From Burkholderia pseudomultivorans (GTDB lineage Bacteria > Pseudomonadota > Gammaproteobacteria > Burkholderiales > Burkholderiaceae): a stretch of DNA of 64,000 nt. The notes beneath the pieces are model-generated. The model was not told the origin of the DNA. It ran no database searches and saw nothing but the letters and a program-made list of their open reading frames with translations. Where the stretch lies: positions 1-64,000 of the forward strand of contig NZ_CABVPP010000034.1 in assembly GCF_902499075.1 (NCBI RefSeq), written 5' to 3'. The position numbers and the translations under genes are program-made. Of the stretch, positions 1-8,201 are shown piece after piece (the first letter of the stretch is position 1; every line of letters starts with the position of its first letter).

Positions 1-558
1 CAGCGGCACGGGCGCCACCACGTCGAAGCCGCCCGCGCCGCGCGTATCGTCGACCAGCCGTGCGAGCCGCGCCGCGAATTCCGCACCGAGCGCGAGCCGC
101 GCGTGGAACTTCAGCCCGCGCGCGAGCCCGTCGAGCGGCGCGCGGTAGTCGGCGAGCGCGAGCGTCGCGTCGAACGGCGGCGGCGCCGTGCGGCAGGCTT
201 TGCAGCGATACGCGGCGGCGCGTGCGGCGCCGGTGCGGCCGGAGCCGGTATGCCCGAAGCCGGTATGCCCGAAGCCGGTATGCCCGAAGCCGGTATGCCC
301 GAAGCCGGTATGCCCGCAGCCGGTATGCCCGTCGCGCCGACGCGGCGCCCCGATGCCGAGCGGCACCGCGCACATGTCGCAGCGCAGCCGCGCTTCGTTC
401 CAGTACGCGGCGTCGCACGCGGTGCAAATCACGGCATGTGACAAATTGCCGCACAGCGCGCAACGGTTCGGCAATGCCACCGTGGCCATGCGCGCCGCCA
501 GCGCGCGAACCTGCGACAAAACGACGCGCACCGGGCGCGGAAGGGAACGGCGGACCAT
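1..558 (-). CDS. comF: ComF family phosphoribosyltransferase-like protein, cut by window start
   Basis: The reading frame stays open from an ATG at 558 to the window edge, so the C-terminal PRTase part is missing. An AAGGAG ribosome site lies 8 bases upstream. Visible are N-terminal cysteine pairs of a zinc-ribbon type (CALCG, CTAC, CDMC and CKAC), then the ADYRAPLDGLARGLKF region typical of ComF before the PRPP-binding domain. Between CDMC and CKAC sits a pentapeptide repeat, GHTG followed by F, C or S, in about six copies plus a degenerate GRTGA; I do not know it from other ComF proteins. ComF proteins aid DNA uptake or transformation in several bacteria; the role here is inferred from family. 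Confidence 0.85.
   Translation of the reverse strand, partial: MVRRSLPRPVRVVLSQVRALAARMATVALPNRCALCGNLSHAVICTACDAAYWNEARLRCDMCAVPLGIGAPRRRDGHTGCGHTGFGHTGFGHTGFGHTGFGHTGSGRTGAARAAAYRCKACRTAPPPFDATLALADYRAPLDGLARGLKFHARLALGAEFAARLARLVDDTRGAGGFDVVAPVPL
246..335. repeat. 15-bp tandem repeat, six copies, inside comF
   Basis: The unit CGGTATGCCCGAAGC is repeated four times exactly (246-305), then once with one mismatch (306-320) and once with two (321-335). Because the unit is a multiple of three, it stays in frame; on the minus strand it encodes G-H-T-G-F units. Copy number could change by slippage without breaking the gene. It also leaves several plus-strand frames open, which produces false ORFs. 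Confidence 0.95.
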
Positions 559-641
559 CGCGAACACTCCTTGCGGCCCCGCTTCACTGAAGCCCGCGGG
601 GCGAGCGAGTATACTTCGGGCTCTTCGCCAGTGTGCCCGAC

Positions 642-1607
642 ATGTCCCCAGCTTCGACTTCAACCGGCCGTCCGGCCAATGACGCACGGCGTCTGCGGCG
701 GATCTTCGACCGCCGCGCCGCCACGTTCGACGCGGTCGCGTTCCTGCCGCGCGAGATCGCGCAGCGGATGAACGAGCGCCTCGAATACATCAAGGTCAGC
801 CCGACGGCCGTGCTCGATGCGGGCTGCGGCCCGGGCGACGACCTGCCGGCGCTGCGCGCGCGGTTCCCGGAGGCGCCCGTGTTCGGCGTCGACCTGTCCG
901 GCGCGATGCTCGCGCGGGCCGCGCAGCGCGAGATCGAGCAGACGAGCTGGCGCCGCTGGCTGCCCGCGTCGCTCGGCCGGGCGCTCGGCCAGCGCGGCCC
1001 GCGCGTCGCGCAGGCCGACTTCGCCGCGCTGCCGTTCGCGGCCGGTGCGTTCGACCTGATCTGGTCGAATCTCGCGCTTCACTGGCATTCGCGCCCCGAC
1101 GCGGTGCTGCCCGAATGGCAGCGCGTGCTGCGCGTCAACGGCCTGCTGATGTTCAGCACGCTCGGCCCCGACACGCTGCGCGAACTGCGCGCGGCCTGCG
1201 CGGAGGCGGAAGCGGCGCTCGGCATCGTGCCGAACGCGGCGCGCGTGATCGATTTCGTCGACATGCACGACCTCGGCGACATGCTGGTCGAAAGCGGTTT
1301 CGAGATCCCCGTGATGGACCAGGAGGTGCTGACCGTCACCTACAAATCCCCCGATTCATTGCTGGCCGACGTGCGCCGCTGGGGCGCCTATCCGTTCGAG
1401 CGCACCGCGCCGCGGCAGGCGGCGCGGCGCTTCCGGCAGGCGCTCGGCGACGCGCTCGACGCGCGCCGGCGCGCCGACGGCACGATCGCGCTGACCTTCG
1501 AGGTGATCTACGGCCACGCATGGAAAGCCGTGCCGCGCACGACCGCCGAAGGGCACGGAATCGTGCGCATCGAAGACATCGGAAAGGGGCGTCCGAAGAA
1601 TCGGTAA
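642..1607 (+). CDS. SAM-dependent methyltransferase, BioC-like
   Basis: This 321-residue protein has a class I SAM-binding motif (LDAGCGPGDD, about residues 57-66), an acidic post-II region (FGVDLSGAML), and FDLIWSNLALHWH near residue 138, the pattern seen in BioC-type malonyl-ACP methyltransferases and related enzymes. No other biotin gene is in the window, so the biotin role is only a family inference. ATG 642 is preferred; a GTG at 633 is in frame. It is divergent from comF. A TATACT-like -10 lies at 610-615 without a clear -35. Confidence 0.75.
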   Translation: MSPASTSTGRPANDARRLRRIFDRRAATFDAVAFLPREIAQRMNERLEYIKVSPTAVLDAGCGPGDDLPALRARFPEAPVFGVDLSGAMLARAAQREIEQTSWRRWLPASLGRALGQRGPRVAQADFAALPFAAGAFDLIWSNLALHWHSRPDAVLPEWQRVLRVNGLLMFSTLGPDTLRELRAACAEAEAALGIVPNAARVIDFVDMHDLGDMLVESGFEIPVMDQEVLTVTYKSPDSLLADVRRWGAYPFERTAPRQAARRFRQALGDALDARRRADGTIALTFEVIYGHAWKAVPRTTAEGHGIVRIEDIGKGRPKNR

Positions 1608-1724
1608 AGCGGTAAAGAGGGGTTTTGTTATGTCTGAAATTAGCGGTGCAAAGCAGGGTCGAATTGACGGCTGAAATGGCCGGGAAGCTTGTCGCGCTTG
1701 GCTCGCGGGCCGATAGCCGCTTGC

Positions 1725-1753
1725 TTGTGGATGCCATTGAACCCGCCTATAAT
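1725..1753 (+). promoter_or_regulatory. Sigma-70 promoter for DUF2244-cox operon
   Basis: TTGTGG (1725-1730), a 17-base spacer and a perfect TATAAT (1748-1753) form a good housekeeping promoter. Transcription would start near 1760, leaving an 80-base leader with a small hairpin (CCCCG 1777-1781 with CGGGG 1787-1791). Confidence 0.7.
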
Positions 1754-1841
1754 GCGTCAGCTTGTCGTCCCGGGGTCCCCGCAATACGGGGCGGCGAGTC
1801 CGATGCAGGCATGCATCGCATGCCATTCGCGTGAGGCGGCG

Positions 1842-2327
1842 ATGGAAGCAGCGAGGGTTTTGGCGGAGACGGCGGACGACGAACCGGTCCTGAACGACTG
1901 GCTCATGAAACGCAACTGTTCGGTGTCGCCGCGCCAGTTCGTGCTGTTTTACGCGTCGCTCGCGGGCTTCTCGCTGGTGATCGCGGCGTTGCTGATGTGG
2001 CGGGGGGCGTGGCTCGTCATGCCCTTCACCGGAATCGAATTGCTGGTCGTGGGCGTCGCGTTTGCGATCTACGCCCGCCATGCGGTCGATTACGAGCGCA
2101 TCAGGCTGTTTCCGCACCGGCTCGTGATCGAGCGGATGGATGCGGAGCGGTTCACGCAGATCGAATTCAACCCGCGCTGGGTGCGGGTCGAGCCGGGCGC
2201 GACGCCACGCGACCCGATTCGACTGGTGTCGCGCGGGCAGACCGTCGTAATCGGGCAGCATCTCGCGCAATACAAGCGTGCGCAGTTCGCCGACGAACTG
2301 CGCGTGTCGCTCCGGCGCTGCGGCTGA
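1842..2327 (+). CDS. DUF2244 domain membrane protein
   Basis: This small protein (161 residues) has two adjacent hydrophobic helices (about residues 35-55 and 59-80), followed by a basic soluble tail rich in R and V. It matches the DUF2244 family of integral membrane proteins of unknown function, often found beside cytochrome oxidase genes. I chose ATG 1842 because GAGG lies 5-8 bases upstream and the helices then sit at the usual position; the frame is open further up but that stretch holds the promoter leader. It is the first gene of the cox transcript. Confidence 0.75.
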   Translation: MEAARVLAETADDEPVLNDWLMKRNCSVSPRQFVLFYASLAGFSLVIAALLMWRGAWLVMPFTGIELLVVGVAFAIYARHAVDYERIRLFPHRLVIERMDAERFTQIEFNPRWVRVEPGATPRDPIRLVSRGQTVVIGQHLAQYKRAQFADELRVSLRRCG

Positions 2328-2383
2328 CGAGGCAGGTTCGCCGGCAGCAACAGGCAGGCGGCTGGCGACGGGGGAGGGTTTGA

Positions 2384-3991
2384 ATGGAAATTTTGGGTAA
2401 GGATGCTATGAAAACAATCAAGCGAGCCCTCACGGGCGTGCTGGCATGCAGCGGATTGCTCTTTGCCGGTGCCGCTCTGGCGGTCGGTGACAGCCCGGGC
2501 GGCCCCCGCGTCAATGAAATCAATTTTCAGCCGCCTGTCACGAAGATCGCCGAGGAGCTCTACGATCTCCACACGATGATGCTGATCCTCTGTACGGTGA
2601 TCTTCATCGGCGTGTTCGGCGTGATGTTCTATTCGATCTTCGCGCATCGCAAATCCAAGGGCCACAAGGCCGCCAATTTCCATGAAAGCACGACCGTCGA
2701 AATCATCTGGACGATCGTGCCGTTCATCATCGTCGTGCTGATGGCGCTGCCGGCGACGAAGGCTGTCGTCGCGATGAAGGACACGACGAACGCCGATCTC
2801 ACGATCAAGGTCACCGGCTACCAGTGGAAGTGGGGCTACGACTACGTGAAGGGCCCGGGCGAGGGCATCGGCTTCCTGTCGACGCTGACCACCCCGCGCG
2901 ACGAAGTGATGGGCAAGAAGCCGATCACCGACACCTATCTGCAGGAAGTCGACAACCCGCTCGTCGTGCCGGTCAACAAGAAGATCCGCATCATCACGAC
3001 CGCGAACGACGTCGTCCACTCGTGGTACGTGCCCGCGTTCGGCGTGAAGCAGGATGCGATCCCGGGCTTCGTGCGCGACACGTGGTTCAAGGCCGACAAG
3101 GTCGGCACCTTCCGCGGTTTCTGTACCGAGCTGTGCGGCAAGGAGCACGCGTACATGCCGGTCGTCGTCGAAGTGCTGTCGGATGAAGACTACGCGAAGT
3201 GGGTGAGCGCGCAGAAGGCCAAGATGGCCGGCGCGGCGGTCGACCCGAACAAGGTCTACACGATGGCCGAACTCGTCGCGCACGGCGAGGAAGTCTACAA
3301 GGCGAACTGCGCGGCCTGCCACCAGGTGAACGGCAAGGGTCTCGGCGCGTTCCCGGCGATGGACGGCAGCCCGATCGTGAACGGCCCGATCGCCGGCCAC
3401 GTCGAGCGCGTGCTGCACGGCAAGGGCGCGATGCCGTCGTGGGCGTCGCTGTCGGATCTCGACATCGCATCGGTCATCACGTACGAACGCAATTCGTGGG
3501 GCAACCACAAGAACGATCTGCTGCAGCCGAAGCAAGTCGCCGACGCGCGCAACGGCAAGATGCCGGAAGACACCGCGGGCGCCGCAGCGCAAGCCGCATC
3601 GGCTCCGGCCGAAGCCGCCTCGGCGCCGGCGCAGGCCGCATCGGGCGCAGCGGAGCAGCCGGCCGCAGCAAGCTCGGCCGCGCTGTCGACGATCTACTTC
3701 GAGACGGGCAAGAGCACGCTGCCGGCCGACGCGAAGGCGGCGATCGCCGCGGCGGCCGACTATGCGAAGGCACATCCGGACGCGAAGCTCGCGCTGTCGG
3801 GTTTCACCGACAAGACGGGCTCGGCCGACGCGAACGCCGAACTGGCCAAGCATCGCGCGCAAGCCGTGCGCGACGCGCTGAAGGCCGCAGGCGTGGCGGA
3901 AGACCACATTGTTCTCAAAAAGCCGGAAACGATCACGGGCGGCGCCGACGCGAAGGAAGCGCGGCGTGTCGAGATCGGGCCGGCGGCTTGA
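2384..3991 (+). CDS. coxB: Cytochrome c oxidase subunit II with fused cytochrome c and OmpA-like domain
   Basis: Subunit II takes electrons from cytochrome c through CuA and passes them to subunit I. It has a signal peptide (to about residue 33), two membrane helices (near 65-87 and 105-130), and a periplasmic CuA domain with C247-x3-C251-x3-H255. A cytochrome c domain follows, with heme motif C309-A-A-C312-H313 and likely ligand M350. After an Ala-rich linker (about 400-436), a C-terminal domain looks like an OmpA peptidoglycan-binding module (STIYFETGKSTLP, then GFTDKTGSAD). At 535 residues it is far longer than a plain CoxB. GGGAGGG precedes ATG 2384; ATG 2408 is also possible. Confidence 0.93.
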   Translation: MEILGKDAMKTIKRALTGVLACSGLLFAGAALAVGDSPGGPRVNEINFQPPVTKIAEELYDLHTMMLILCTVIFIGVFGVMFYSIFAHRKSKGHKAANFHESTTVEIIWTIVPFIIVVLMALPATKAVVAMKDTTNADLTIKVTGYQWKWGYDYVKGPGEGIGFLSTLTTPRDEVMGKKPITDTYLQEVDNPLVVPVNKKIRIITTANDVVHSWYVPAFGVKQDAIPGFVRDTWFKADKVGTFRGFCTELCGKEHAYMPVVVEVLSDEDYAKWVSAQKAKMAGAAVDPNKVYTMAELVAHGEEVYKANCAACHQVNGKGLGAFPAMDGSPIVNGPIAGHVERVLHGKGAMPSWASLSDLDIASVITYERNSWGNHKNDLLQPKQVADARNGKMPEDTAGAAAQAASAPAEAASAPAQAASGAAEQPAAASSAALSTIYFETGKSTLPADAKAAIAAAADYAKAHPDAKLALSGFTDKTGSADANAELAKHRAQAVRDALKAAGVAEDHIVLKKPETITGGADAKEARRVEIGPAA

Positions 3992-4034
3992 CGTGTCGCT
4001 GAGTTAGTCGACGTATTCGCATTAGGAGATTCTC

Positions 4035-5642
4035 ATGTCTAGCATCGGGCACGACGTAGCCGCGGACCACGCGCACGACGACCACGCGCACGAAACGCCT
4101 CACGGCTGGCGGCGCTGGCTGTTCGCCACCAACCACAAGGACATCGGTACGCTGTACCTGCTGTTCTCGTTCATCATGTTCCTGTCGGGCGGCGTGATGG
4201 CGCTCGGCATCCGTGCCGAGCTGTTCGAGCCGGGCCTGCAGATCATGCGTCCGGAGTTCTTCAACGAACTCACGACGATGCACGGCCTGATCATGGTGTT
4301 CGGCGCGATCATGCCGGCGTTCGTCGGCTTCGCGAACTGGATGATTCCGCTGCAGATCGGTGCATCCGACATGGCGTTCGCGCGGATGAACAACTTCAGC
4401 TTCTGGCTGCTGCCGGTCGCGGCGGTGCTGCTGGTCGGCTCGTTCTTCGCGCCGGGCGGCGCGACGGCCGCCGGCTGGACGCTGTACGCGCCGCTGTCGA
4501 CGCAGATGGGCCCGGGCATGGACTTCGCGATCTTCGCGGTCCACTTGATGGGTGCATCGTCGATCATGGGCGGGATCAACATCGTCGTGACGATCCTGAA
4601 CATGCGCGCGCCGGGCATGACGCTGATGAAGATGCCGATGTTCGCGTGGACCTGGCTGATCACCGCGTACCTGCTGATCGCCGTGATGCCGGTCCTGGCA
4701 GGCGCGATCACGATGGTGCTGTTCGACCGCCACTTCGGCACGTCGTTCTTCAACGCGGCAGGCGGCGGCGATCCGGTGATGTACCAGCACATCTTCTGGT
4801 TCTTCGGCCACCCCGAGGTGTACATCATGATTCTGCCGGCGTTCGGGATCGTGTCGCAGGTGATCCCGGCGTTCGCGCGCAAGACGCTGTTCGGCTACAG
4901 CTCGATGGTGTACGCGACGGCTTCGATCGCGATCCTGTCGTTCATGGTCTGGGCGCACCACATGTTCGCGACCGGCATGCCGGTCACCGGCCAGCTGTTC
5001 TTCATGTACGCGACGATGCTGATCGCGGTGCCGACGGGCGTGAAGGTGTTCAACTGGCTCGCGACGATGTGGCGCGGCTCGATGACGTTCGAAACCCCGA
5101 TGCTGTTCGCGATCGGCTTCCTGTTCGTGTTCACGTTCGGCGGCCTGACGGGCCTGATGCTCGCGATGGCGCCGCTCGACATCCAGTATCACGGCACCTA
5201 CTTCGTGGTCGCGCACTTCCACTACGTGCTGGTGGCCGGTTCGCTGTTCGCGCTGTTCGCCGGCTGGTACTACTGGTCGCCGAAGTGGACGGGCTGGATG
5301 TACAACGAGACGCGCGGCAAGATCCACTTCTGGGCGTCGATGATCTTCTTCAACCTGACGTTCTTCCCGATGCACTTCGTCGGTCTCGCCGGCATGCCGC
5401 GCCGCTATGCGGACTACCCGGCGCAGTTCACGGACTTCAACCAGGTCGCGACGATCGGCGCATTCGGCTTCGGCCTCGCGCAGGTGTACTTCCTGTTCGC
5501 GGTCGTGCTGCCGGCCTACCGTGGCGGCGGCGAACTGGAGAAGGCGGCCGACAAGCCGTGGGATGGCGCGACGGGCCTCGAGTGGACGGTACCGAGCCCG
5601 GCTCCGTTCCACACGTTCGAGCAACCGCCGCACGTCGAATAA
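4035..5642 (+). CDS. ctaD: Cytochrome c oxidase subunit I
   Basis: This is the catalytic heme-copper subunit of the aa3-type oxidase (535 residues, about 12 membrane helices). Family hallmarks seen are HPEVY near residue 258, part of the His-Tyr CuB site, then HHMF near 308 (two CuB histidines), and the HFHYV stretch near 393 carrying heme histidines. An acidic/His-rich N-terminus (DHAHDDHAHE) precedes the first helix. AGGAG lies just before ATG 4035. It sits between coxB and the assembly genes, as in other betaproteobacteria. Confidence 0.97.
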   Translation: MSSIGHDVAADHAHDDHAHETPHGWRRWLFATNHKDIGTLYLLFSFIMFLSGGVMALGIRAELFEPGLQIMRPEFFNELTTMHGLIMVFGAIMPAFVGFANWMIPLQIGASDMAFARMNNFSFWLLPVAAVLLVGSFFAPGGATAAGWTLYAPLSTQMGPGMDFAIFAVHLMGASSIMGGINIVVTILNMRAPGMTLMKMPMFAWTWLITAYLLIAVMPVLAGAITMVLFDRHFGTSFFNAAGGGDPVMYQHIFWFFGHPEVYIMILPAFGIVSQVIPAFARKTLFGYSSMVYATASIAILSFMVWAHHMFATGMPVTGQLFFMYATMLIAVPTGVKVFNWLATMWRGSMTFETPMLFAIGFLFVFTFGGLTGLMLAMAPLDIQYHGTYFVVAHFHYVLVAGSLFALFAGWYYWSPKWTGWMYNETRGKIHFWASMIFFNLTFFPMHFVGLAGMPRRYADYPAQFTDFNQVATIGAFGFGLAQVYFLFAVVLPAYRGGGELEKAADKPWDGATGLEWTVPSPAPFHTFEQPPHVE

Positions 5643-5711
5643 GTGTCACCGCGCGTTCCGCCGCTGCCTGCCGCGCAGGCCGGCGCGGCGGACGCCGAAG
5701 CGAAGTTTCAG

Positions 5712-5852
5712 ATGAACCGGAATCCACAACAAAGACGAACGCCCGAGCAGATCCGCGCGGGCAACAAGCGGCTCGGCCTCATCCTGCTCGTCATCGCCGC
5801 CGTTTTTTTTGTGGGTGTCGTGATCAAGCAGTGGTGGCTGTCCACTCACTGA
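5712..5852 (+). CDS. Cytochrome oxidase small assembly protein
   Basis: This 46-residue protein has a basic N-terminus (MNRNPQQRRTPEQIRAGNK), one membrane helix (LGLILLVIAAVFFVGVVIK) and a short tail. It belongs to the small proteins annotated as cytochrome oxidase small assembly protein, found between ctaD and ctaG in Burkholderiaceae. The frame is open from 5643, but ATG 5712 gives the conserved form. Confidence 0.75.
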   Translation: MNRNPQQRRTPEQIRAGNKRLGLILLVIAAVFFVGVVIKQWWLSTH

Positions 5853-5887
5853 CGCAGTAACTGACGCTGTAGCGAGGAAGTTGTCGT

Positions 5888-6499
5888 ATGTCGAAGCCGG
5901 AAGCGGGCGCCGCCGATCGCGCGTTCAATCGTTCGATGCTGGCGAAGCTGTTCGTCGTCGCCTTGCTGATGTTCGGTTTCGGCTTTGCGCTGATCCCGAT
6001 GTATCGCGCGATCTGCCAGGTCACGGGCATCAACAATCTGGTGCAGCGCGACGTCAGCGAGCGCGAGGCGAAGAATACGCAGGTCGACACCAGTCGTACC
6101 GTGTCGGTCGAGTTCGACGCGAACGCGCGCGGCCCGCTCGGTTTCAAGCCGGAGCACAACAGCCTCGACGTGCATCCGGGCGAGCTGACGACGATCGTGT
6201 ACGACGTGACGAACGGGCAGGGCCGGCCGGTCGTCGCGCAGGCGATTCCGAGCTATGCGCCGAAGCAGGCGACGGAGTTTTTCAAGAAGATCGAGTGCTT
6301 TTGCTTCACGCAGCAGACGCTGGCCGCGAACGAGTCGCGCAAGATGCCGGTGGTGTTCGTGATCGATCCGAAATTGCCGAAGGACGTAAAGACGATCACG
6401 TTGTCGTACACGTTCTTCGAACTGAATACGCCGGCATCGCCGGCGCCGGCGACGCGCAGCACGGCGGCGCAGGGCGCGGCGGCAAAGCCGGATGCGTGA
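5888..6499 (+). CDS. ctaG: Cytochrome c oxidase assembly protein CtaG (Cox11 family)
   Basis: Cox11/CtaG delivers copper to the CuB site of subunit I. This 203-residue protein has one N-terminal membrane helix (about residues 17-40) and a periplasmic beta-sandwich with the copper-binding C137-F-C139-F motif, followed by the KMPVVFVIDPKLP stretch typical of the family. GAGGAAG lies upstream of the ATG. Its end overlaps the open frame of the next small gene, consistent with one operon. Confidence 0.95.
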   Translation: MSKPEAGAADRAFNRSMLAKLFVVALLMFGFGFALIPMYRAICQVTGINNLVQRDVSEREAKNTQVDTSRTVSVEFDANARGPLGFKPEHNSLDVHPGELTTIVYDVTNGQGRPVVAQAIPSYAPKQATEFFKKIECFCFTQQTLAANESRKMPVVFVIDPKLPKDVKTITLSYTFFELNTPASPAPATRSTAAQGAAAKPDA

Positions 6500-6515
6500 C
6501 GAGGGACGGGGCGAA

Positions 6516-6716
6516 ATGACGGAGATCAAGCGAAGCGGATCGTTCGGTCAGGCGCTGAAAGCCGTGTTGTGGTCGTTTTTCGGCGTGCGCAAGCGCCGCG
6601 ACCTCGAGGCGGACGCGACGCAGCTGAATCCGCTGCACGTGCTGATCGTCGCGCTGCTCGCGGCCGGCGTGTTCATCGGCGTGCTGATCCTGATCGTGCG
6701 CGCGGTCGTCGGCTAG
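6516..6716 (+). CDS. DUF2970 small membrane protein
   Basis: This 66-residue protein has a charged N-terminal half (RKRRDLEADATQLNP) and one C-terminal membrane helix. It fits the DUF2970 family, found in proteobacterial cox operons; function unknown. ATG 6516 follows GAGGGA at a sound distance. An upstream in-frame ATG at 6492 overlaps the end of ctaG and is less likely. Confidence 0.7.
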   Translation: MTEIKRSGSFGQALKAVLWSFFGVRKRRDLEADATQLNPLHVLIVALLAAGVFIGVLILIVRAVVG

Positions 6717-6857
6717 GCGGTGCAACAAACAGAATGCAGTGCGGAGCGCTCCGGCGCTTCGTGCGGGAAAGCGTAGCGGCAGGGCAGTCGCGCCGCGCAA
6801 GAAATATATCCGGAGCGGTTTCCGGTACACAAATTGGACTGAAGTGGAGAATCAAGC

Positions 6858-7715
6858 ATGAGCGGTCAAAACCAGACCCCGTACTATTTTGTGCCGCATC
6901 CGTCGCAGCATCCGATCAGCGCGGCCGTCGGCCTGCTGGTCATGCTCGGGTCGGTCGCACTGTGGATCAACGGTCACGACTGGGCGCCGTACACGGCGCT
7001 GCTCGGCCTGCTGTGGCTGCTCTTCACGCTGTACCACTGGTTCGGCGATTCGATCGCCGAGTCCGAAGGCGGGCACTACGGCAAGAACGTCGACAAGTCG
7101 TACCGCTGGAGCATGAGCTGGTTCATCTTCTCCGAAGTGATGTTCTTCGGCGCGTTCTTCGGTGCGCTGTTCTATGCGCGCGAAATCGCGCTGCACCAGC
7201 TCGGCAGCCTCGACTACAAGCTGATCTGGCCGGATTTCTCCGCCGTGTGGCCGAACGAAGGCCCGGCCGCGCTCGCCGGTCACTTCAAGACGATGGGTCC
7301 GTGGCCGATCCCGACGCTGAACACCGCGCTGCTGCTGTCGTCGGGCGCGACGCTGACGGTGTCGCACCACGCGCTGCGTGAAGATCACCGCAAGAAGGCG
7401 ATCGCATGGCTGGCCGCGACCCTCGTGCTCGGCGTCTGCTTCCTGTTCCTGCAGAGCTTCGAGTACTACCACGCGTACAACGAACTGAACCTGACGCTGA
7501 ACTCGGGCGTCTACGGCTCGACGTTCTTCCTGCTGACGGGCTTCCACGGCTTCCACGTGTTCCTCGGCGGCACGATGCTCGCGGTGGTGCTGGTGCGGAT
7601 GATCCGCGGCCACTTCAAGCCCGATCACCACTTCGCATTCGAAGGCGCCGCGTGGTACTGGCACTTCGTCGACGTCGTCTGGCTCGGCCTGTACGTCGTC
7701 GTCTACTGGCTGTAA
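6858..7715 (+). CDS. ctaE: Cytochrome c oxidase subunit III
   Basis: Subunit III stabilises the oxidase core. This 285-residue protein has about seven membrane helices and family signatures: YHWFGD near the start, WSMSWFIFSEVMFFGAFF, LTGFHGFHVFLGG, and the terminal HFVDVVWLGLYVVVYW. GTGGAGAA precedes ATG 6858. It closes the structural part of the operon and is followed by two terminators. The 141 bases between it and the DUF2970 gene could hold a leader, but I see no clear promoter there. Confidence 0.96.
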   Translation: MSGQNQTPYYFVPHPSQHPISAAVGLLVMLGSVALWINGHDWAPYTALLGLLWLLFTLYHWFGDSIAESEGGHYGKNVDKSYRWSMSWFIFSEVMFFGAFFGALFYAREIALHQLGSLDYKLIWPDFSAVWPNEGPAALAGHFKTMGPWPIPTLNTALLLSSGATLTVSHHALREDHRKKAIAWLAATLVLGVCFLFLQSFEYYHAYNELNLTLNSGVYGSTFFLLTGFHGFHVFLGGTMLAVVLVRMIRGHFKPDHHFAFEGAAWYWHFVDVVWLGLYVVVYWL

Positions 7716-7720
7716 ATGAA

Positions 7721-7754
7721 AAAACGGCCCGCGCAGCAATGCGCGGGCCGTTTT
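7721..7754 (+). terminator. Rho-independent terminator after ctaE
   Basis: A perfect 15-bp inverted repeat (7721-7735 with 7740-7754) closes a GCAA tetraloop and ends in TTTT. As the 5' arm begins with AAAA, it can also work in the opposite direction. Confidence 0.9.
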
Positions 7755-7805
7755 CGTTGGTGAGGGCCGGGCGGCGGAGCGCTGCCGGCGGCCAGCATCG
7801 ACCGG

Positions 7806-7837
7806 GCGCCGCCGCGACTCAGTCAGGCGGCGCTTTT
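7806..7837 (+). terminator. Second terminator after ctaE
   Basis: GCGCCGCC (7806-7813) pairs with GGCGGCGC (7826-7833), followed by TTTT. It backs up the first terminator 50 bases earlier and lies before the convergent gene ending at 7902. Confidence 0.6.
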
Positions 7838-7901
7838 GCTTGGTGGCGCGGCCGTGCGGCGATATGTCACAGCGGTCGCGGCGACCGCCGCGACGGCGGC
7901 G

Positions 7902-8111
7902 TCAACGCCCGATCGGCAGGCCGGTCGAATGGATCCAGCCCATCCAGTTCGCGAGCAGGATGAACAGGAATAGCGAGATCGACAGCCCGACGCGGGTGGC
8001 GAGCGACCAGACCATGCGTTTCGTATGGCCGCGGTCGTGCATCATGAAGTAGAGCGCCGAGCCCATGCTGGCAATGATGAGGACGAAGGCGATGGGAACG
8101 AGGATGTGCAT
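7902..8111 (-). CDS. Twin transmembrane protein (DUF2909 type)
   Basis: This 69-residue protein is almost only two membrane helices: one at about residues 3-23 (HILVPIAFVLIIASMGSALYF) and one at about 42-58 (VGLSISLFLFILLANWMGW), joined by a short basic loop (HDRGHTKR). It matches the small twin-helix proteins beside surf1 in beta- and gammaproteobacterial cox clusters. Its function is unknown. It is transcribed against its neighbours and divergently from the SURF1 gene. Confidence 0.75.
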   Translation of the reverse strand: MHILVPIAFVLIIASMGSALYFMMHDRGHTKRMVWSLATRVGLSISLFLFILLANWMGWIHSTGLPIGR

Positions 8112-8201
8112 GACACGAACCGGACGACGGCAATTCGAAAGGAAGAGGATAATTATCGCACTTCGCTTTCGCGAATGCGCCTGGCGCGAACGGGCGGCCC
8201 G

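Noticed and set aside
246-335. Possible CRISPR-like array
   Set aside because: The units are 15 bp and contiguous with no spacers, and they are in frame inside a gene.
60-682. Three overlapping plus-strand frames with repeated YARSR, MPEAG or CPKPV units
   Set aside because: They are products of the 15-bp repeat read in three frames opposite comF. No ribosome site or homology is visible.
2090-3907. Long minus-strand open frame opposite coxB (and similar ones at 3933-5633, 21839-24892, 26907-30317)
   Set aside because: Arg/His/Asp-rich composition typical of antisense frames in high-GC genes; the plus-strand genes are certain.
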